The notes under the pieces: model-generated
Databases searched by the model: none
What the model was told of the DNA's origin: nothing
What the model saw: the letters and a program-made list of their open reading frames with translations, nothing else
In this document: in pieces, positions 34,112 to 45,654 of the stretch
How positions within the stretch are numbered: the first letter of the stretch is position 1
How the letters are laid out: each line of letters opens with the position of its first letter
Origin: Gigaspora rosea
Taxonomy: Eukaryota > Glomeromycota > Glomeromycetes > Diversisporales > Gigasporaceae
NCBI GenBank assembly: GCA_003550325.1
Contig: QKWP01000116.1
Location: forward strand, 435,007 to 499,006
Length of the DNA stretch: 64,000 nucleotides
Reading direction: 5' to 3'
Position numbers and translations under genes: made by a program

Positions 34112-35686
34112 ATGTCGGTAAAAAATTTTGAAAAACTTTCAAATGATTATATTGAGCTTCTTTATGACGAAGAAGATTTTAATGTAATCATTAATGTTGG
34201 TAATTCTTTAAATTATAAAGAATTTAAAGCTCATTCAGTCATTTTAAGACATAGATCTTTATATTTTCGTGATAAATTAACAAATATTAACAAAAAAAAA
34301 GACAAAAATAATATTAATACAATAAAATTAGAACATGTTTCTATTCCGGCCTTCGACATTATTATTAGGTAAGAAGTAACAATAACTTATAATCTTTGTT
34401 ATCTTAAAAATTACTAAATTAATAAACTTATTTTGAATATATATTTATGGAGGTGTAATTTTGTTAGAAAACCTTGAAGCATCCCTCATATTTGAGTTGA
34501 TGTTTATATGTGATGAATTCCGTCTTGAAGAGTTGGTTAAACATCTTGAAAATTATCTAATTCAAACAAAAGCTAATTGGCTTCGTTTGAAGTTTGCACA
34601 TGTTTATCGAAAAGTTTTTCATAATGATAACTTTCAAGAATTACAAAAATGGTCCATTGAAATTGCAACAAAATATCCAGAAAAGAGTTTTGATAATGAA
34701 AATTTTACTTCCCTTCAAAAAGATGCTTTAATTCCATTAATTAAAAGTGATGATTTACAAATGCAGGAAGTAAACATTTGGAATTATATAATTCATTGGG
34801 GAATTGCGCAAAATCCTGATTTGCCTTCCGATATTGATGATTGGTCTAATAAAAATTTTATGACCTTGAAAACCACTTTACAAGAATGTTTACCTTATAT
34901 TCGTTATTTTCAAATGTCTTCTGATGATATTGTTGAAAATGTGCAACCATATCAACAAATTTTAGAAAAAAATCTTTGGAAAGACATATCAAGAAAATTT
35001 ATGGGATCAAATCGGCAACAAATAACTTCAACAATACTCCCTCCTCGCAAAATATTACAAAAATCTCCTTTACCACCAAGAGTACCACCAAAATATAGAA
35101 AACCGGAACCACCACAACTTAAAGAACCATTTTCAATGATCATTAATGAATCGCATGCAGTGAAATTGCTTCATGGATTGATAAGCAAGTTACGCCATAT
35201 ACTGTAATAGATCATCCGTATGACTTTAAATTACTTCTTCGTGGAAGTCGAGATGGATTTACAGCTACTTCATTTTGGAATTTTTGTGATAAGAAGGCAA
35301 ATACTGTCGTAATTATGAAAATTAAAGATACTAATGAAATTCTTGGTGGATATAGTCCGATTGCATGGGATAAATCAGCTGATGGCTGGTTGAGTTTTAA
35401 TGAAAGTTTTATTTTTTCATTGAAAACTGATGCACTTCAAAATTCTATTATGAGCATTTTAACAAGTCCAGAAAATGTAATTTATTGAAGTTCCAATTAT
35501 GGTCCATGTTTTGGTAGTGGTCATGAACTTTGCATGATTGGTAAATTTAATGAAGACAATCAATGTTATTATAAACATCATTATTATAAAAAACCAATTA
35601 GATATGCACCTGTAGACCAAAAAGGTAAATCATATTTTTCGGTAGAAGAATATGAAGTATTCCAAATTAGTAAGAAAGCTATTTAA
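34112..35686 (+). pseudogene. BTB-BACK-TLDc domain protein, broken
   Basis: Exon 1 (34112-34368) starts MSVKNFEKLSNDYIELL and encodes a BTB/POZ domain (DEEDFNVIINVGN, EFKAHSVILRHRSLYFRDKL); BTB domains dimerise and often recruit cullin-3 ligases. It ends at a good donor (AG|GTAAGA). The frame resumes at about 34440 with YIYGG (the end of the BTB) and a BACK-like helical part, then a proline-rich linker and a TLDc domain (35110-35686; SMIINESHA, LLLRGSRDGF, ILGGYSPIAWD, YEVFQI). Lesions: no AG acceptor lies just before YIYGG; a one-base loss near 35165 shifts the frame before SWIDKQ; and TGA at about 35486 replaces a sense codon. Architecture and order match the BTB-TLDc proteins expanded in glomeromycetes. 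Three lesions argue for a pseudogene rather than one sequencing error. Confidence 0.85.
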
Positions 35687-36567
35687 GATTCCGAAATAAA
35701 TTTATACTACTTTATTCCGATGTTATAACATTTTGAAGGCTAATATAGGATGCTTTATTATTGTCATACTTAACTTCGTGAAATAACAAACATTTGTGTT
35801 ATTTAAAATCTCATGACATTTTAAAATAGTTTGTATAATTACGTTGAATGCAAGCTGGATATCTTAACACTTATATCTAATATCTTAACACTTATAACTA
35901 ATTTTTATTTCATTTTATTTCATTCGTTTATTTCAATATTTATGTTGTATTTTGAATTAAAACCTGAAAACTTAAAATGTTGAGTTTCTTGATGATCTGA
36001 GTGAAAGTCTGTATTAAAGTAAGTTTAGGTATTAGTAACAATATAGTTAGTATGACCTGAACACTTTTTAATTTGGTGTAAAGCATAAATAAGTATTTAT
36101 TAAAATATATAAAATCCAAAACTATTGGGTTAAAGTAGCTGTAACAAGATTAATTTTTGATTGGTTTAAATAATCTTATAACTTTAATAAATACCTCATT
36201 AATATTATTGCCAGCGATTTCTGTTACCATACCATTCATCTTATATTTATAAATCCTGTTTATAAGAAAATATAGGCCTTCCATTATCACCTGGACATAG
36301 ACCAGAAAGATCATCTTTTATTAATGATTCAGAATGTCGCCTAGAATCTGTATTCATTGTAAGTGGTGCTAGAGTTGGAACCGTGCCTTATTTTTAATAC
36401 GTTAAAACTGATTAAACTGGTTTTAGCATACGAAAAATAAACCGATTCCAAAGTCTATTCTTGATCGTATTTAACCTTTTTGGTTACTTATTTAAAAAAG
36501 GCCCATTTCGACAAAATTTTTTATTTGATTTTTGAATGGATATATTTAATAAAAATATTACCAAAGC
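35687..36567. other. Non-coding stretch after the BTB-TLDc pseudogene
   Basis: A short minus-strand stretch near 36260-36350 reads like eroded coding sequence (about 25 codons with CPGDNGRPIF) but cannot be assigned. Otherwise nothing is recognisable. Confidence 0.35.
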
Positions 36568-36837
36568 TATAGATGGCGGTGAAATTACTCTTCTTAATGA
36601 AAATTTTTTGTTAAAATTGTTGAAATTATTTGATATTAAAATCGGTGAAATTGGTGAAATTAATTTTTTACTATTAAAAATTAATTTAAATTACATAAAA
36701 TATTAATTAAAACTAAACTCAATCAAATACAATAGTTGTTTTATAATTAATTTATAAAAATATTAAAAATGTTGAAATTTTTGTTGAAATTATTGTTGAA
36801 ATTAAAAAAATTGAAATGAATTTCACCGCCATCTATA
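36568..36837. mobile_element. hAT-type MITE, 270 bp, copy 1
   Basis: Exact 8-bp direct repeat ACCAAAGC at 36560-36567 and 36838-36845. Ends TATAGATGGCGGTGAAATT / inverse. The interior is rich in GTTGAAATT. The second copy is at 45188-45448 with a different 8-bp duplication. Confidence 0.9.
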
Positions 36838-36845
36838 ACCAAAGC

Positions 36846-38070
36846 CATTTATATAATAAAAAAAATTCACAAAACGAACTTGAAATAGAAAATTTTATGT
36901 TTTATTTACACACCGTTTAGATTCGATTTACTCAATTTTTTATATGTTTGACAAAGCTATTATTGTCAAAGATAGTTCTTTAAATGGTAGCTTTTAAAAT
37001 TCAAGCTAAAACTAAAATTCTTGTTAGAAATAGTTGAATCAAAACTTACTATAGATAAAACTCAGAGACAATTAACAATATTAAAAGTATTAAATTAAAT
37101 ATAAATCATGATAGGTCATTAGAAGTTATTTGTCTTAAGATATAGTTATATACTCAAAATGAATTCTTTTCACTAATCAAAATTGGTCCAAAAAAGAACT
37201 AAGGCTAGTGCTTAAGCTACATTAAGAAATATATTAATTCTATCTAAAGTAAAAAAACAAGAGAACAAGAAAAAAACAAACTTTTAGTAGAACTTACTAC
37301 AAAACCTCTAGCTGCAAGAGCTAGACAAATAAAAATAGAAAATTTAAAATTATTTTACAAAAGTTTTGGGGACTTGACCTTACATTGTATTATAAATCTG
37401 TTTTGAAATACAGCAAAGCAAAGAAACAAACAGATACATTACCAAATTAGAAAAAAAAAACGACAAAACCAAAGCGCTAAATAGATTCGAAATCACCTTT
37501 AAGTTAGTTCAAAATTCTTTACCGATTTCAGTGAATTTAAAGGTTCATTTCGACATAAGTGTATTTAGAATCAACATATATTGATTCTAAATCTACCAAG
37601 ATTCTATTTCGTCATACAACATATACACATACAAATATTCATATATTCGTATATAATATAAGAAAGTAGTTTTGGGCGACGGTCTTGTAGTTAAAATACA
37701 ACTTAAAAACATACGAATATTTGTTATATTCTTATTGTTATTATTATTATTGTTATTATTATTATTATTGTTATTATTATTATTGTTATTACTATCATTT
37801 TATGAACAAGACAAACGAATTATTTAGAGAATTAATATGGCATGAAACAGAAATATAAATACAATCGATTCCTATATTCAAATAATTCATTGTTTATGCC
37901 AAGAGACACGGCGATTATAAAATAATTCAAGCGGCAAAAATCCAACAAGAAAATCAAATAACCAAAAGAACAGTTTATATACAACTTTATGGTACCCGGA
38001 GCAATTCATATTGTATAAATAGTGCCTTTATGCTTTGGAGAATACCCAGTTGGTGTAAACACATTGAAAA
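36846..38070. other. Non-coding; TTATTATTG microsatellite
   Basis: An imperfect TTATTATTG microsatellite lies at 37731-37798. A plus-strand stretch at 37240-37480 is A-rich with a few lysine-rich codon runs, but it has stops and no recognisable domain. Confidence 0.35.
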
Positions 38071-38330
38071 CTGGCGTATAACTAGTTTTTTTCAATCAAT
38101 GGTTGTGATTTCTGTTATATCGTTACGATAAATAATAATAGTTGTTTAGTTGATTAATATAAACTATAGTAAGTTGATAACTAGTTGATAACTAGTTGAT
38201 AACTAACAATTGATTGTAATCGAAATAGTTGATAATAACTCGATTTGTTGTTTAAATTTTTTTTAAATCGATTAGTTGAAAAGTTGCCAACTAGCTGGTT
38301 TTTCAACTAACGATTTGGAACACTAGCTAT
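38071..38330. repeat. Short AGTTGATAACT tandem repeats
   Basis: AGTTGATAACTAGTTGATAA is repeated at 38170-38205, with related GTTGA and AACTAG motifs on either side. No target duplication seen. Confidence 0.5.
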
Positions 38331-38554
38331 AATGCCAATAGCCAAGTGCTTGAAGCGATAACTCATGAAGTTTCTATATGCATTCATACCTTGCCTCGCC
38401 ATATGCATTTATCCAATAAGATGCAAAATTTTGCGTACGAACTCCATTTAATTTGCCATTCACTACGTGAAATCTAGCAAAATAAAAATAATTTGCTTGA
38501 CATATATTAATACGAATTAATGCGATTAATTGTCCTGGTTGATTATATACAATA

Positions 38555-38770
38555 CATACATGTTTGATTCAAATAACCGATTAAGAAGTTGTGACCAACT
38601 TATTAACTCTAGTTTTAATACAGTATAAAATTTTAAATGACTTGATAGATTATTTCACCTTTTGTAATAACAACATCTGGTCATTATTCAATTGAGTCAC
38701 GAGGCCATTTTAGGTCATTTACTGTCACGTGAGTGACGGACATAAGTTGTAATGCAGGATCGACAAAAGC
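38555..38770 (+). repeat. Dispersed non-coding repeat, copy 1
   Basis: Matches 55535-55695 in inverse orientation over about 200 bp: CATGTTTGATTCAAATAACC, GATTAAGAAGTTGTGACCAA, CTCTAGTTTTAATA, ACATCTGGTCATTATTCA and TTGAGTCACGAGGCCATT. The ends were not determined. The 38771-39270 stretch that follows holds nothing recognised. Confidence 0.65.
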
Positions 38771-39270
38771 TAAAATTAGTCATATGATATTAACAATGAC
38801 AATAGAGACAAAGCTTAAAGCCTAAATGACACGTGGTTGTAGTATATATTAATAATCATTATGCAATTGTATAGTATGTAGGGGTATAAATAAGTTGTAT
38901 TGAGCGCAAGAGAAAGCAGCTCTTATTCTCATTGTTAATAAAACGACAGATATTAAAACAATAATCTTTGTAAATAATTTGGAAATATAGTTAGTACAAA
39001 ACATTGATAACAAGAGAGTGTTCTATATTCATATCTAGTTAGATTTCGGTGCTAAAACAGTAGTATCGCTTAACCCCGTGATATTTACCATCCCTGTTCT
39101 TAAGAGTTGATGAAAATTTGTGTATTGTATTAAGAGGTGGCCAAATAATTTACACAAAAATCGTTCGGTGTTCACATATGACATGTCGGATAAATAAATT
39201 TGTAGGTTACAATATTTATTTTAATTATATATTAAACATTACAAATTAAAGAAATTATAATAACTGATAA

Positions 39271-41010
39271 CTAATAAATCTTAGGTTTAATTCTAATTGG
39301 TAATTCTTCGCACATAGTTGCTACTCCAGATTTTGTTTTTAACGGCGCTTTCATGTCAATTAATTCAACATCAAAATTTCGAAATATCAGTATCATTAAT
39401 GAAAGTAGTTCGATCATTGCTAATTTTCTTCCTGGGCAAATACGTAATCCTCCACCAAATAATACCAATGCAAATTTATGCATTTCTTTGATGCTATCAT
39501 CTTTTTTATAAAATCGGTCAGGATCAAAAATTTCAGGATCAGACCAATAATCTTTATGAGAATGAATTCCATTTAAATTGACATGGAATATTGTTCCAGC
39601 ATCCCATTGATAGCCAGCTATTTCGCAAGGACGGTCAGTGTATCTTACAAATTCATTTACGACTGGCATAATTCTAACTGTTTCATTAATTATCGCATCA
39701 CAATATTCTAATTTCAAAAGGTCATTATGTTTGAAATCAAGAGAAACATTTGGAGGAAATATTGAGTCTATTTCGGCGAGCATTTTTTGCTTAACCTGAG
39801 GAGAATGACAGACGTAATAGGTTAAGAAGCAAAATACATTCGTTGTCTAAAAAATTTTTATAACATAAAATAAGTAAATAATATTAAATACTTAAAACAT
39901 CATTATGATTAATGATACTTACAGTGTCGATTCCGCCTAGGAAAGCATCAAGCAAGTTAATTCAGATCTCAGCATCAGTCATTGGTCTAAGAAGATCATC
40001 TCCAAAAGTCTTTACATTATTCACATCTCGTTCAGTATTAGCAATAATTAAAGACGTCAACATATGATGCCTTAATTCGGTTCCTACTGGAGTTTCTTCA
40101 ATCTCTTTTCTTCTTTTCTTAATTATGGTATCTATTCTTTCAAATAAATAATCACGATTTTTAGCTATTGATTTAACCCTATCTTTAATAAACGGCATAT
40201 GATGGCGTAAGAATGGACTAAGAAACATAAAGTATGTGACACCTAAAACGTGAGTATTAATTCCTTCAATAAATTTTTCTGAATCTTCAATTAATGCATC
40301 AGAATGCGTTACGTTTACGGGACTAATTTTATTGTAATACGAAGCCATCGAATAGAATCTGTTTCCAGTGGTTAAAACTATAATCATGTCACACATAAAT
40401 CCATGCGCCCATGTCGATAAGTCAATTTCGAGTGACCAATCATTTTCATTATCTTGCAAGTTATTATGTGAAGTTGAATTGGAAAGAAGTTTCCAATATC
40501 CTTCTAACTCTTTAAATAATTTATTAACCCATTTTATAGCTTCATCATTAAAATTTGATGATAGAATAGCTTGGTTAAAGAACTTGCGGTTAAATTTCCA
40601 ACTTTCAGGATCGTGATTTGCTATTATACCCTTCCCAGCCATTCCGAATTCATCAAGTCCTTCAGAATATGGAAATCTTCCCAAAAATGTTGTGTCTTTA
40701 TATGAGGAAATTAACATTTTTTTAATATATTCAGGACGTGAAATCACGATTCTTCGTCCACTAAAGTAAATATCAAAGATATCTCCATATTTTTTCTGGA
40801 GCGATTTGTATAGCTGTTTATTGTCACTTTAAACAAATAAGCGCATTATATAAAGGGAAGAGGTAAAGGACCAGGCAATTTATTAGGGCGTGTAAAGTAT
40901 TTATAATAGAATTGAAAGACATATACTATGAAGGGAAATGTTGTTAGAAGAAGGTAGTCAGTGAATTTAAATGCGAAAATAATGTTATAAATAATGTTAT
41001 AGATAGCCAT
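39271..41010 (-). pseudogene. Cytochrome P450 (microsomal type), broken
   Basis: Minus strand, in order: an N-terminal membrane anchor starting MAIYNIIYNIIFAFKFTDYL, a proline-rich hinge PNKLPGPLPLPFI, then KKYGDIFDIYFSGRRIVISR and a helical body (40747-39962), the I-helix LGGIDTT spanning a 76-nt GT-AG intron (39922-39847), and an exon 39846-39271 with the ExxR motif (ETVR), a PERF-like FDPDRF and the heme-binding FGGGLRICPG with its cysteine. It would be an ER-bound monooxygenase; the substrate is unknown. Lesions: an apparent two-base loss after PFI (about 40843), a one-base loss near 40828, and an in-frame TGA at about 39959 just before INLLDAFLGG. Both losses fall where extra G residues would restore the family's reading, so sequencing or assembly indels are possible for them, but not for the stop. 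Confidence 0.88.
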
Positions 41011-41127
41011 TTTCCACAAAGTGTTTGTCGAAATTAAACAATAATTTAAGAATAACTGCAACTTTTATAAGTTGTTTTTTGGCATATGTGCGTATCACGT
41101 ATTTACAACATGAAAAAAAGGGTGCAG

Positions 41128-41399
41128 GCCAAAATCCCAAAAAACAGAAACCTAACAGGCCATAATCCTGACAATCCTGTTAACAAAAAATTATTAGTCC
41201 ATTTAAGTTAGGTTAGGGTTAGGTGAGTGCTTAGGTTAGAGTTAGGGTGCGCGCCTAGATTAGGGTTAGGGTTTAGGCGATTATAAAGTAAAATTACTCA
41301 AAGAAAACTTCTTTTAATTGTCGAGCTTTTTATTGTGAGATTTTTGATAGTCGGGGGGGTTTTTTTTGTCGGGATTATGACCTGTTGGGATTTTGACCC
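41128..41399 (+). mobile_element. MITE with TTAGGG-core and GGNCAAAATCCC ends
   Basis: Ends GGCCAAAATCCCAAAAAACA and the inverse of GGTCAAAATCCCAACAGGTC; CAGGCCATAATCCTGAC also pairs across. The interior carries several TTAGGGTTAGG copies and AAAATTACTCAAAGAAAAC, like the core of the element near 62.7 kb. The flanks show no clear duplication. Confidence 0.75.
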
Positions 41400-41643
41400 A
41401 GAACCAGAAAGAATACTCTATTTTAATTTTAGGATTGTTTAGGAAAATCGTATAGCACGGTTAAATGATTAAACGATGAATGTAAAATACCTTAATTTTT
41501 AAATGATTTTCATTGCAGATTAAATGCAATAATGATTATAACGATAAGAATGGAAACCATCGCAAATGTAAGGCGTAATATATACAATACGTAATTTAAA
41601 TTCTTGGAGTTATATTTAATTTTGGGGTATAAACAGAATCAAT

Positions 41644-41760
41644 TACTGTATTCTACCGTAAATAAGCACCACCCCCTCTACCCACTAGCCAAGTTGTTCT
41701 CGCTAATCCGATATTTAAAAAAGTGGGGTAGAGTGGACGGTGATTATTTACAGCAGTATA
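41644..41760. mobile_element. Small palindromic MITE, about 117 bp
   Basis: GTAAATAAGCACCACCCCCT (left) pairs with the inverse of GTAAATAATCACCGTCCACT (right), with CTCTACCC in both arms. Ends lie within TACTG sequences. No certain duplication. Confidence 0.6.
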
Positions 41761-42464
41761 CGTTATGATCGATTAATTTATTGAATTAATATACAAGTTT
41801 ATAAACGAAATTAATTTATTTCACATTCCCATAGCACTATTGTTTTGGGCGAAATTATTTTTTGATTCCGTAATATATCGGATTTAATCCAAATTCCGAA
41901 TTTATGACGAAAATCCCGATAAGATCCTATAAATCCGATATAAACAAATCCCTGTATCCGGGGAAATTGAGAACTAAAAATTGAAAGCTTGTGAAGTTAA
42001 ATGAAAAATGTATACTCGACCATCAGTCAGCACTATGTGGTAGACTTCCTCAATGATTTTGGTTCAGCTTAAGTTTCAAAAAGGCCTTTAATTATTTAAA
42101 AATCTAATTATTTGGTTGACTATCAAAAGTATATCGCTTAAAAAATTCGACAATAACTACGTTTATTAATGTATAATGCTTAAAAAAATTCATAATGATA
42201 GTTCAAAAAATCATGTGTTCGGACAATCAATCCTACGTGAATTTTACAGGATGGTCATCAAAATTCTGGGTCATATGCGTCAGATTTAGGACGGCATTTA
42301 GCCTTAGCAGTTAGCAGGTTCTGCAGCAAATTACTTAATAAATGGATATGATTTTATTAGTAAAATTTTTTATAATCTTGGGCAAAATCAATCAATTTCA
42401 ATCTAGCCGACCATGATTCCGATGCACTCCGACGTATCCCGACCCAGAATTTGGTGTCCATTTT
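41761..42464. other. Non-coding stretch
   Basis: Between a palindromic MITE and a hAT-type end. A few short GTTCGGAC-type motifs, no gene. Confidence 0.35.
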
Positions 42465-42530
42465 TGGGGGTCGTCTAAAGCCGTGTACCGGTTGGTTGAT
42501 TTACATAAAAATATCACGTGACCCTATGGG
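42465..42530 (+). repeat. Terminal piece of the GGGGTCRTCTAAAG hAT-type family
   Basis: GGGGGTCGTCTAAAGCCGTG and GGTTGGTTGATTTACATAAA match the end and subterminal part of 3186-3479. An inverse end lies at 45154-45168. The pair could bound a 2.7-kb element, but their flanking 8-mers do not match. Confidence 0.6.
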
Positions 42531-42977
42531 ATCCTCATTTTCTGCTGCGACCGACCCAAATTCTGCCTGCTTTACAATTCAATTTATGTGAATAATGCAT
42601 AAATTTTTTAGAATTATGCTGCAAATTATGCGAATTAAGTAGAAACTTGCGAAATATGCGATCACCAGGGTTGTAAAGTTACTGTAATTATAAATTTTTA
42701 TCGTAAGTTACTCATTACTGAACCCATCATTAACTTACCAGATAAATTACTATACTTCCTGAAAATCCTGACTACCATGTTCGTGTTTTGCGTTTGGCGA
42801 GACCAACTGGATTCTGCGTTCTCAGAGTTCCCCCTCAGATAAATATTCATAGGGATACGGGAAATTTCGGAAATTCTATACAGTCACGGAACAATTCAGA
42901 AAAAATTTTTTAAAAATAATTTTTTTAAAATTTTACTATGTGAACTACCCACCCACCCCTCTTACGGAGGGGAGAGG

Positions 42978-43590
42978 GGGGGAGACTTGAAGAACAAGGA
43001 ACTACGTGATTATCACGAATTGTCTCACTCGATATAATACACGGCAATTTTTGATTGGTCAAAATATAAACAAAATCAGGTGATTTCTATCAATTATCTA
43101 ACTACTAAACTACTGAACCACCCCAGGATCGCAAACCCAAATTTCTCGATTACGTGAAAATTATCCAATAGCGAATCACTATTTGGTGTAACGTAACATG
43201 ATCAGAAAGATCCAAAACATCGTTCGTTTTCAAAAAATCTCTTTAGCTCAAAAATTTGCTTTAGAAATCGGTTTTATTGCTCTAAAAAAGAATTCATTGG
43301 GCAATTTTTCTATACTACACTCTAAAAAACCTTGCTCGAATCCTAACCCTAACCCTACCATGAAAGAACTTAAAGAATTTGTCCGGTATCACGTGAATGA
43401 GAAAATATTTCTGACGATACTGGGGAAGATAGTATGAAAATCACGTTATATGGATCATATCTGATATGTCCATGACGTGATTTTCAATGCATATTGTGTA
43501 CATTTTAACCAATCAAAATTCTATGTGACTATATATATCGAGAGACAATCCGTGATCATCACGTAGTTCCTTGTTCTTCAAACTTCCCGG
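42978..43590 (-). mobile_element. Inverted-repeat element with TTAGGG core, minus orientation
   Basis: Left GGAGACTTGAAGAACAAGGA and ACTACGTGATTATCACG pair with the inverse of the right end (CGTAGTTCCTTGTTCTTCAA). Inside, read on the minus strand: GGTAGGGTTAGGGTTAGG (about 43358), TTTTTTAGAGCAATAAAACC, TAAAGCAAATTTTTGAGC and TGATCATGTTACGTTACACC, matching the 62.7 kb element block for block. The plus-strand frame at 43198-43437 runs through these blocks and is not a gene. GGCGAGACCAACTGGATTCT occurs on both sides (about 42798 and 43944). Confidence 0.75.
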
Positions 43591-43744
43591 TCAGGGTCAA
43601 GATTACAGAATTACAGAGTGATCAATTTTTTGTGGGAGCGCTACCTAAGATGATGAAGCTCATGATGAAATCCTTGTCAATTGAAGAAGCTTTTACATTG
43701 AATCTAAACAGATTATTTTTATTGCTAGCATTTCACTAGCAACA

Positions 43745-43905
43745 GCGGAGCGTAGGATCAACTTAGGGATAGCGCATATCTGCGATAGCATAATCTGCGC
43801 ATAAATTTGATTTTACCGCAGAAGCATATGCGATAGCATATTCGCATATCGGGACTAATTTCGTATAATTAATAGAGCATAATCTGCGCATAAAATGGCC
43901 GACAT
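43745..43905. repeat. GCATAATCTGCGCATAAA short repeats
   Basis: GATAGCATAATCTGCGCATA and related GCGATAGCAT motifs recur three to four times. Likely a degenerate minisatellite. Confidence 0.5.
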
Positions 43906-43999
43906 TAAAGATAATGAATATCGGAACATTTCCAGTCAATAAGGCGAGACCAACTGGATTCTGTGTTTTATATTACCCATCTTGACCAATCAAAATTTA

Positions 44000-44238
44000 G
44001 GCCGTTCGAAGTTGATTCTTTGGTTAACATCACTTTTCCAGGCTCATGGGAGGGGGGAGGGGGGCAAAATGAAACGAACATATGAAACGAACATATATAA
44101 ATGAAGCAATTTCATTGGTTGATGTAAATCAGGTGACTGGTGAGAGTCATTCAGCGTTTTGATTGGCTGTTCATTTTTCGGGGGAGGGGGGAGACTTCAG
44201 CTGGGGTGATGTTAACTGAAAATTAACTTCAAACGGCC
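44000..44238. mobile_element. PIF/Harbinger-type MITE with TTA target, full copy
   Basis: Ends GGCCGTTCGAAGTTGATTCT and the inverse of GGCCGTTTGAAGTTAATTTT, then GTTAACATCAC in both arms. TTA precedes the left end and TTA follows the right end, a 3-bp duplication typical of PIF/Harbinger elements. Single or partial copies, each beside TTA, end near 45055, 45651, 51492 and 52677. Confidence 0.8.
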
Positions 44239-44340
44239 TTAACATTACATTCCTCTTATAAAAGAAAGGAGCAAAAATAAATAAATATCGGTATATAATT
44301 AATTTATTATAAAAAGTATTTTATCCGATAAAAAGAACTT

Positions 44341-44429
44341 NNNNNNNNNNNNNNNNNNNNNNNNNNNNNNNNNNNNNNNNNNNNNNNNNNNNNNNNNNNN
44401 NNNNNNNNNNNNNNNNNNNNNNNNNNNNN
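44341..44429. other. Assembly gap (89 N)
   Basis: A run of undetermined bases. An apparent frame at 44321-44515 runs through the gap and is meaningless. Confidence 0.99.
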
Positions 44430-44644
44430 AGATTGGAATTTTGGGGTTTCCAAATTCCTATTGGTCGAGCAAATTTTGTCCCGAATGATTCCGTAAAAGC
44501 TAAATGTTTATTCAAATATTTCTTCTCGTTAATACTAGTTTTCTAGCTCTTCACAATCGAACAAAAAGCACTTCGGAAGCTCTTTATTCAGCAGTTTTTT
44601 GATGAATCGTTTTTTGCAACTGAAATAAACATATATGAGAGGAC

Positions 44645-44855
44645 AGCAAATAGGAATTAAAATTTTAACTTTTTTTTATTATTTATTTATTTTTTATTAT
44701 TTACTTATTCATTTATTTTTTTTTAAGTTTTTATTTTTTTTTATTTATTTATTCATTTTTTTTTAAGTTTTTATTTTTTTTTTATTTATTTATTCATTTA
44801 TTTTTTTTTTAAGTTTTTATTTTTTTTTTAATTCGTTTTTTATTTTTAAATTATT
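44645..44855. repeat. T-rich TTTATTTATT low-complexity tract
   Basis: Repeats of TTTATTTATTCATTTTTTTT and AAGTTTTTATTTTTTTT, three to four times. No coding sequence. Confidence 0.7.
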
Positions 44856-44861
44856 TTATTT

Positions 44862-44964
44862 TAACCGCGAAATAGCGCACAGAGTTATTTCGAGTTTCGG
44901 CCTGAATTAATCTTAATCTAGGCTGAAATTCGAAACCACACCCATCGCGTTATTTCGTGGTAAT
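44862..44964. mobile_element. Palindromic MITE, about 103 bp
   Basis: AACCGCGAAATAGCGCACAG (left) pairs with the inverse of TACCACGAAATAACGCGATG (right); TTTCGAGTTTCGGCCTGA pairs with an inverse copy as well. The ends are next to TTA/TAA, duplication unclear. Confidence 0.55.
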
Positions 44965-44989
44965 ACAGTATTTATTTTTTTTTAATTTT

Positions 44990-45056
44990 TACCGGTGACA
45001 TCAAAGAGGAAGGGGAGAGTGATGTTAACCGAAAGCTTAACTTCAAACGGCCTTAG
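44990..45056. repeat. Right end of the TTA-targeting MITE
   Basis: GTGATGTTAACCGAAAGCTT and AACTTCAAACGGCC followed by TTA, as in the full copy at 44000-44238. The left end is missing. Confidence 0.65.
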
Positions 45057-45187
45057 ATAGGTTTTAGGTAGTGATATAATAAGCAAAATTGCCTAAGATC
45101 ATCAAATTCTTAATTTGATTGTTCAGGGTATCAAGTGATTCTGCTCCGCTTTAGACGACCCCATATATAGAGCTAAGTACGTACGTT

Positions 45188-45448
45188 TATAGATGGGGTG
45201 ATATTACTCTTTATAATAAGAGGTTTTTGTTGAAATTGTTGAAATTACTTAATGATGAAATTGGTGGAATTAGTTTTTCAATATTAAAAATTAATTTAAA
45301 TTATGTCAAAAATTAATTAAAACTAAGCTAAATCAAATACAATAATTATTTTAGGTTTAAATTATAAACATATTAAAAATGTTGAAATTATTGTTGAAAT
45401 TATTGTTGAAATTAAAAAAATTGAAAATGAATTTCACCCCCAACTATA
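45188..45448. mobile_element. hAT-type MITE, 261 bp, copy 2
   Basis: Exact 8-bp direct repeat CGTACGTT at 45180-45187 and 45449-45456. Sequence closely follows copy 1 (36568-36837), e.g. AAAAATTAATTAAAACTAAG and TGTTGAAATTATTGTTGAAA. Confidence 0.9.
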
Positions 45449-45559
45449 CGTACGTTCGTACATACGTCAACTACTAGTAATATTATGCACGAAGTAATAA
45501 ATCAAATTTATATATTGAATTTGATTTCTAAATAATGATAATATTTCATTATTTTTATT

Positions 45560-45654
45560 TTTTTCATATGTTCATTTTACCCGGGGGCCAGGGGACCATT
45601 GGGGGGAGGGGGGAGGGTGATGTTAACCAAAAAATTAACTTCAAACGGCCTTAG
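45560..45654. repeat. Right end of the TTA-targeting MITE (G-rich variant)
   Basis: GGGGGGAGGGGGGAGGGTGA followed by GTTAACCAAAAAATTAACTT and CAAACGGCC, then TTA. The G-rich block also occurs in the full copy (about 44048-44064). Confidence 0.6.

Noticed and set aside
41210-41275. A chromosome end or telomere-derived junction because of TTAGGG motifs
   Set aside because: There are only two to three imperfect copies in each place and they sit inside inverted-repeat elements shared at many loci.
44321-44515. Reading frame across the N run
   Set aside because: Its middle part is undetermined sequence.
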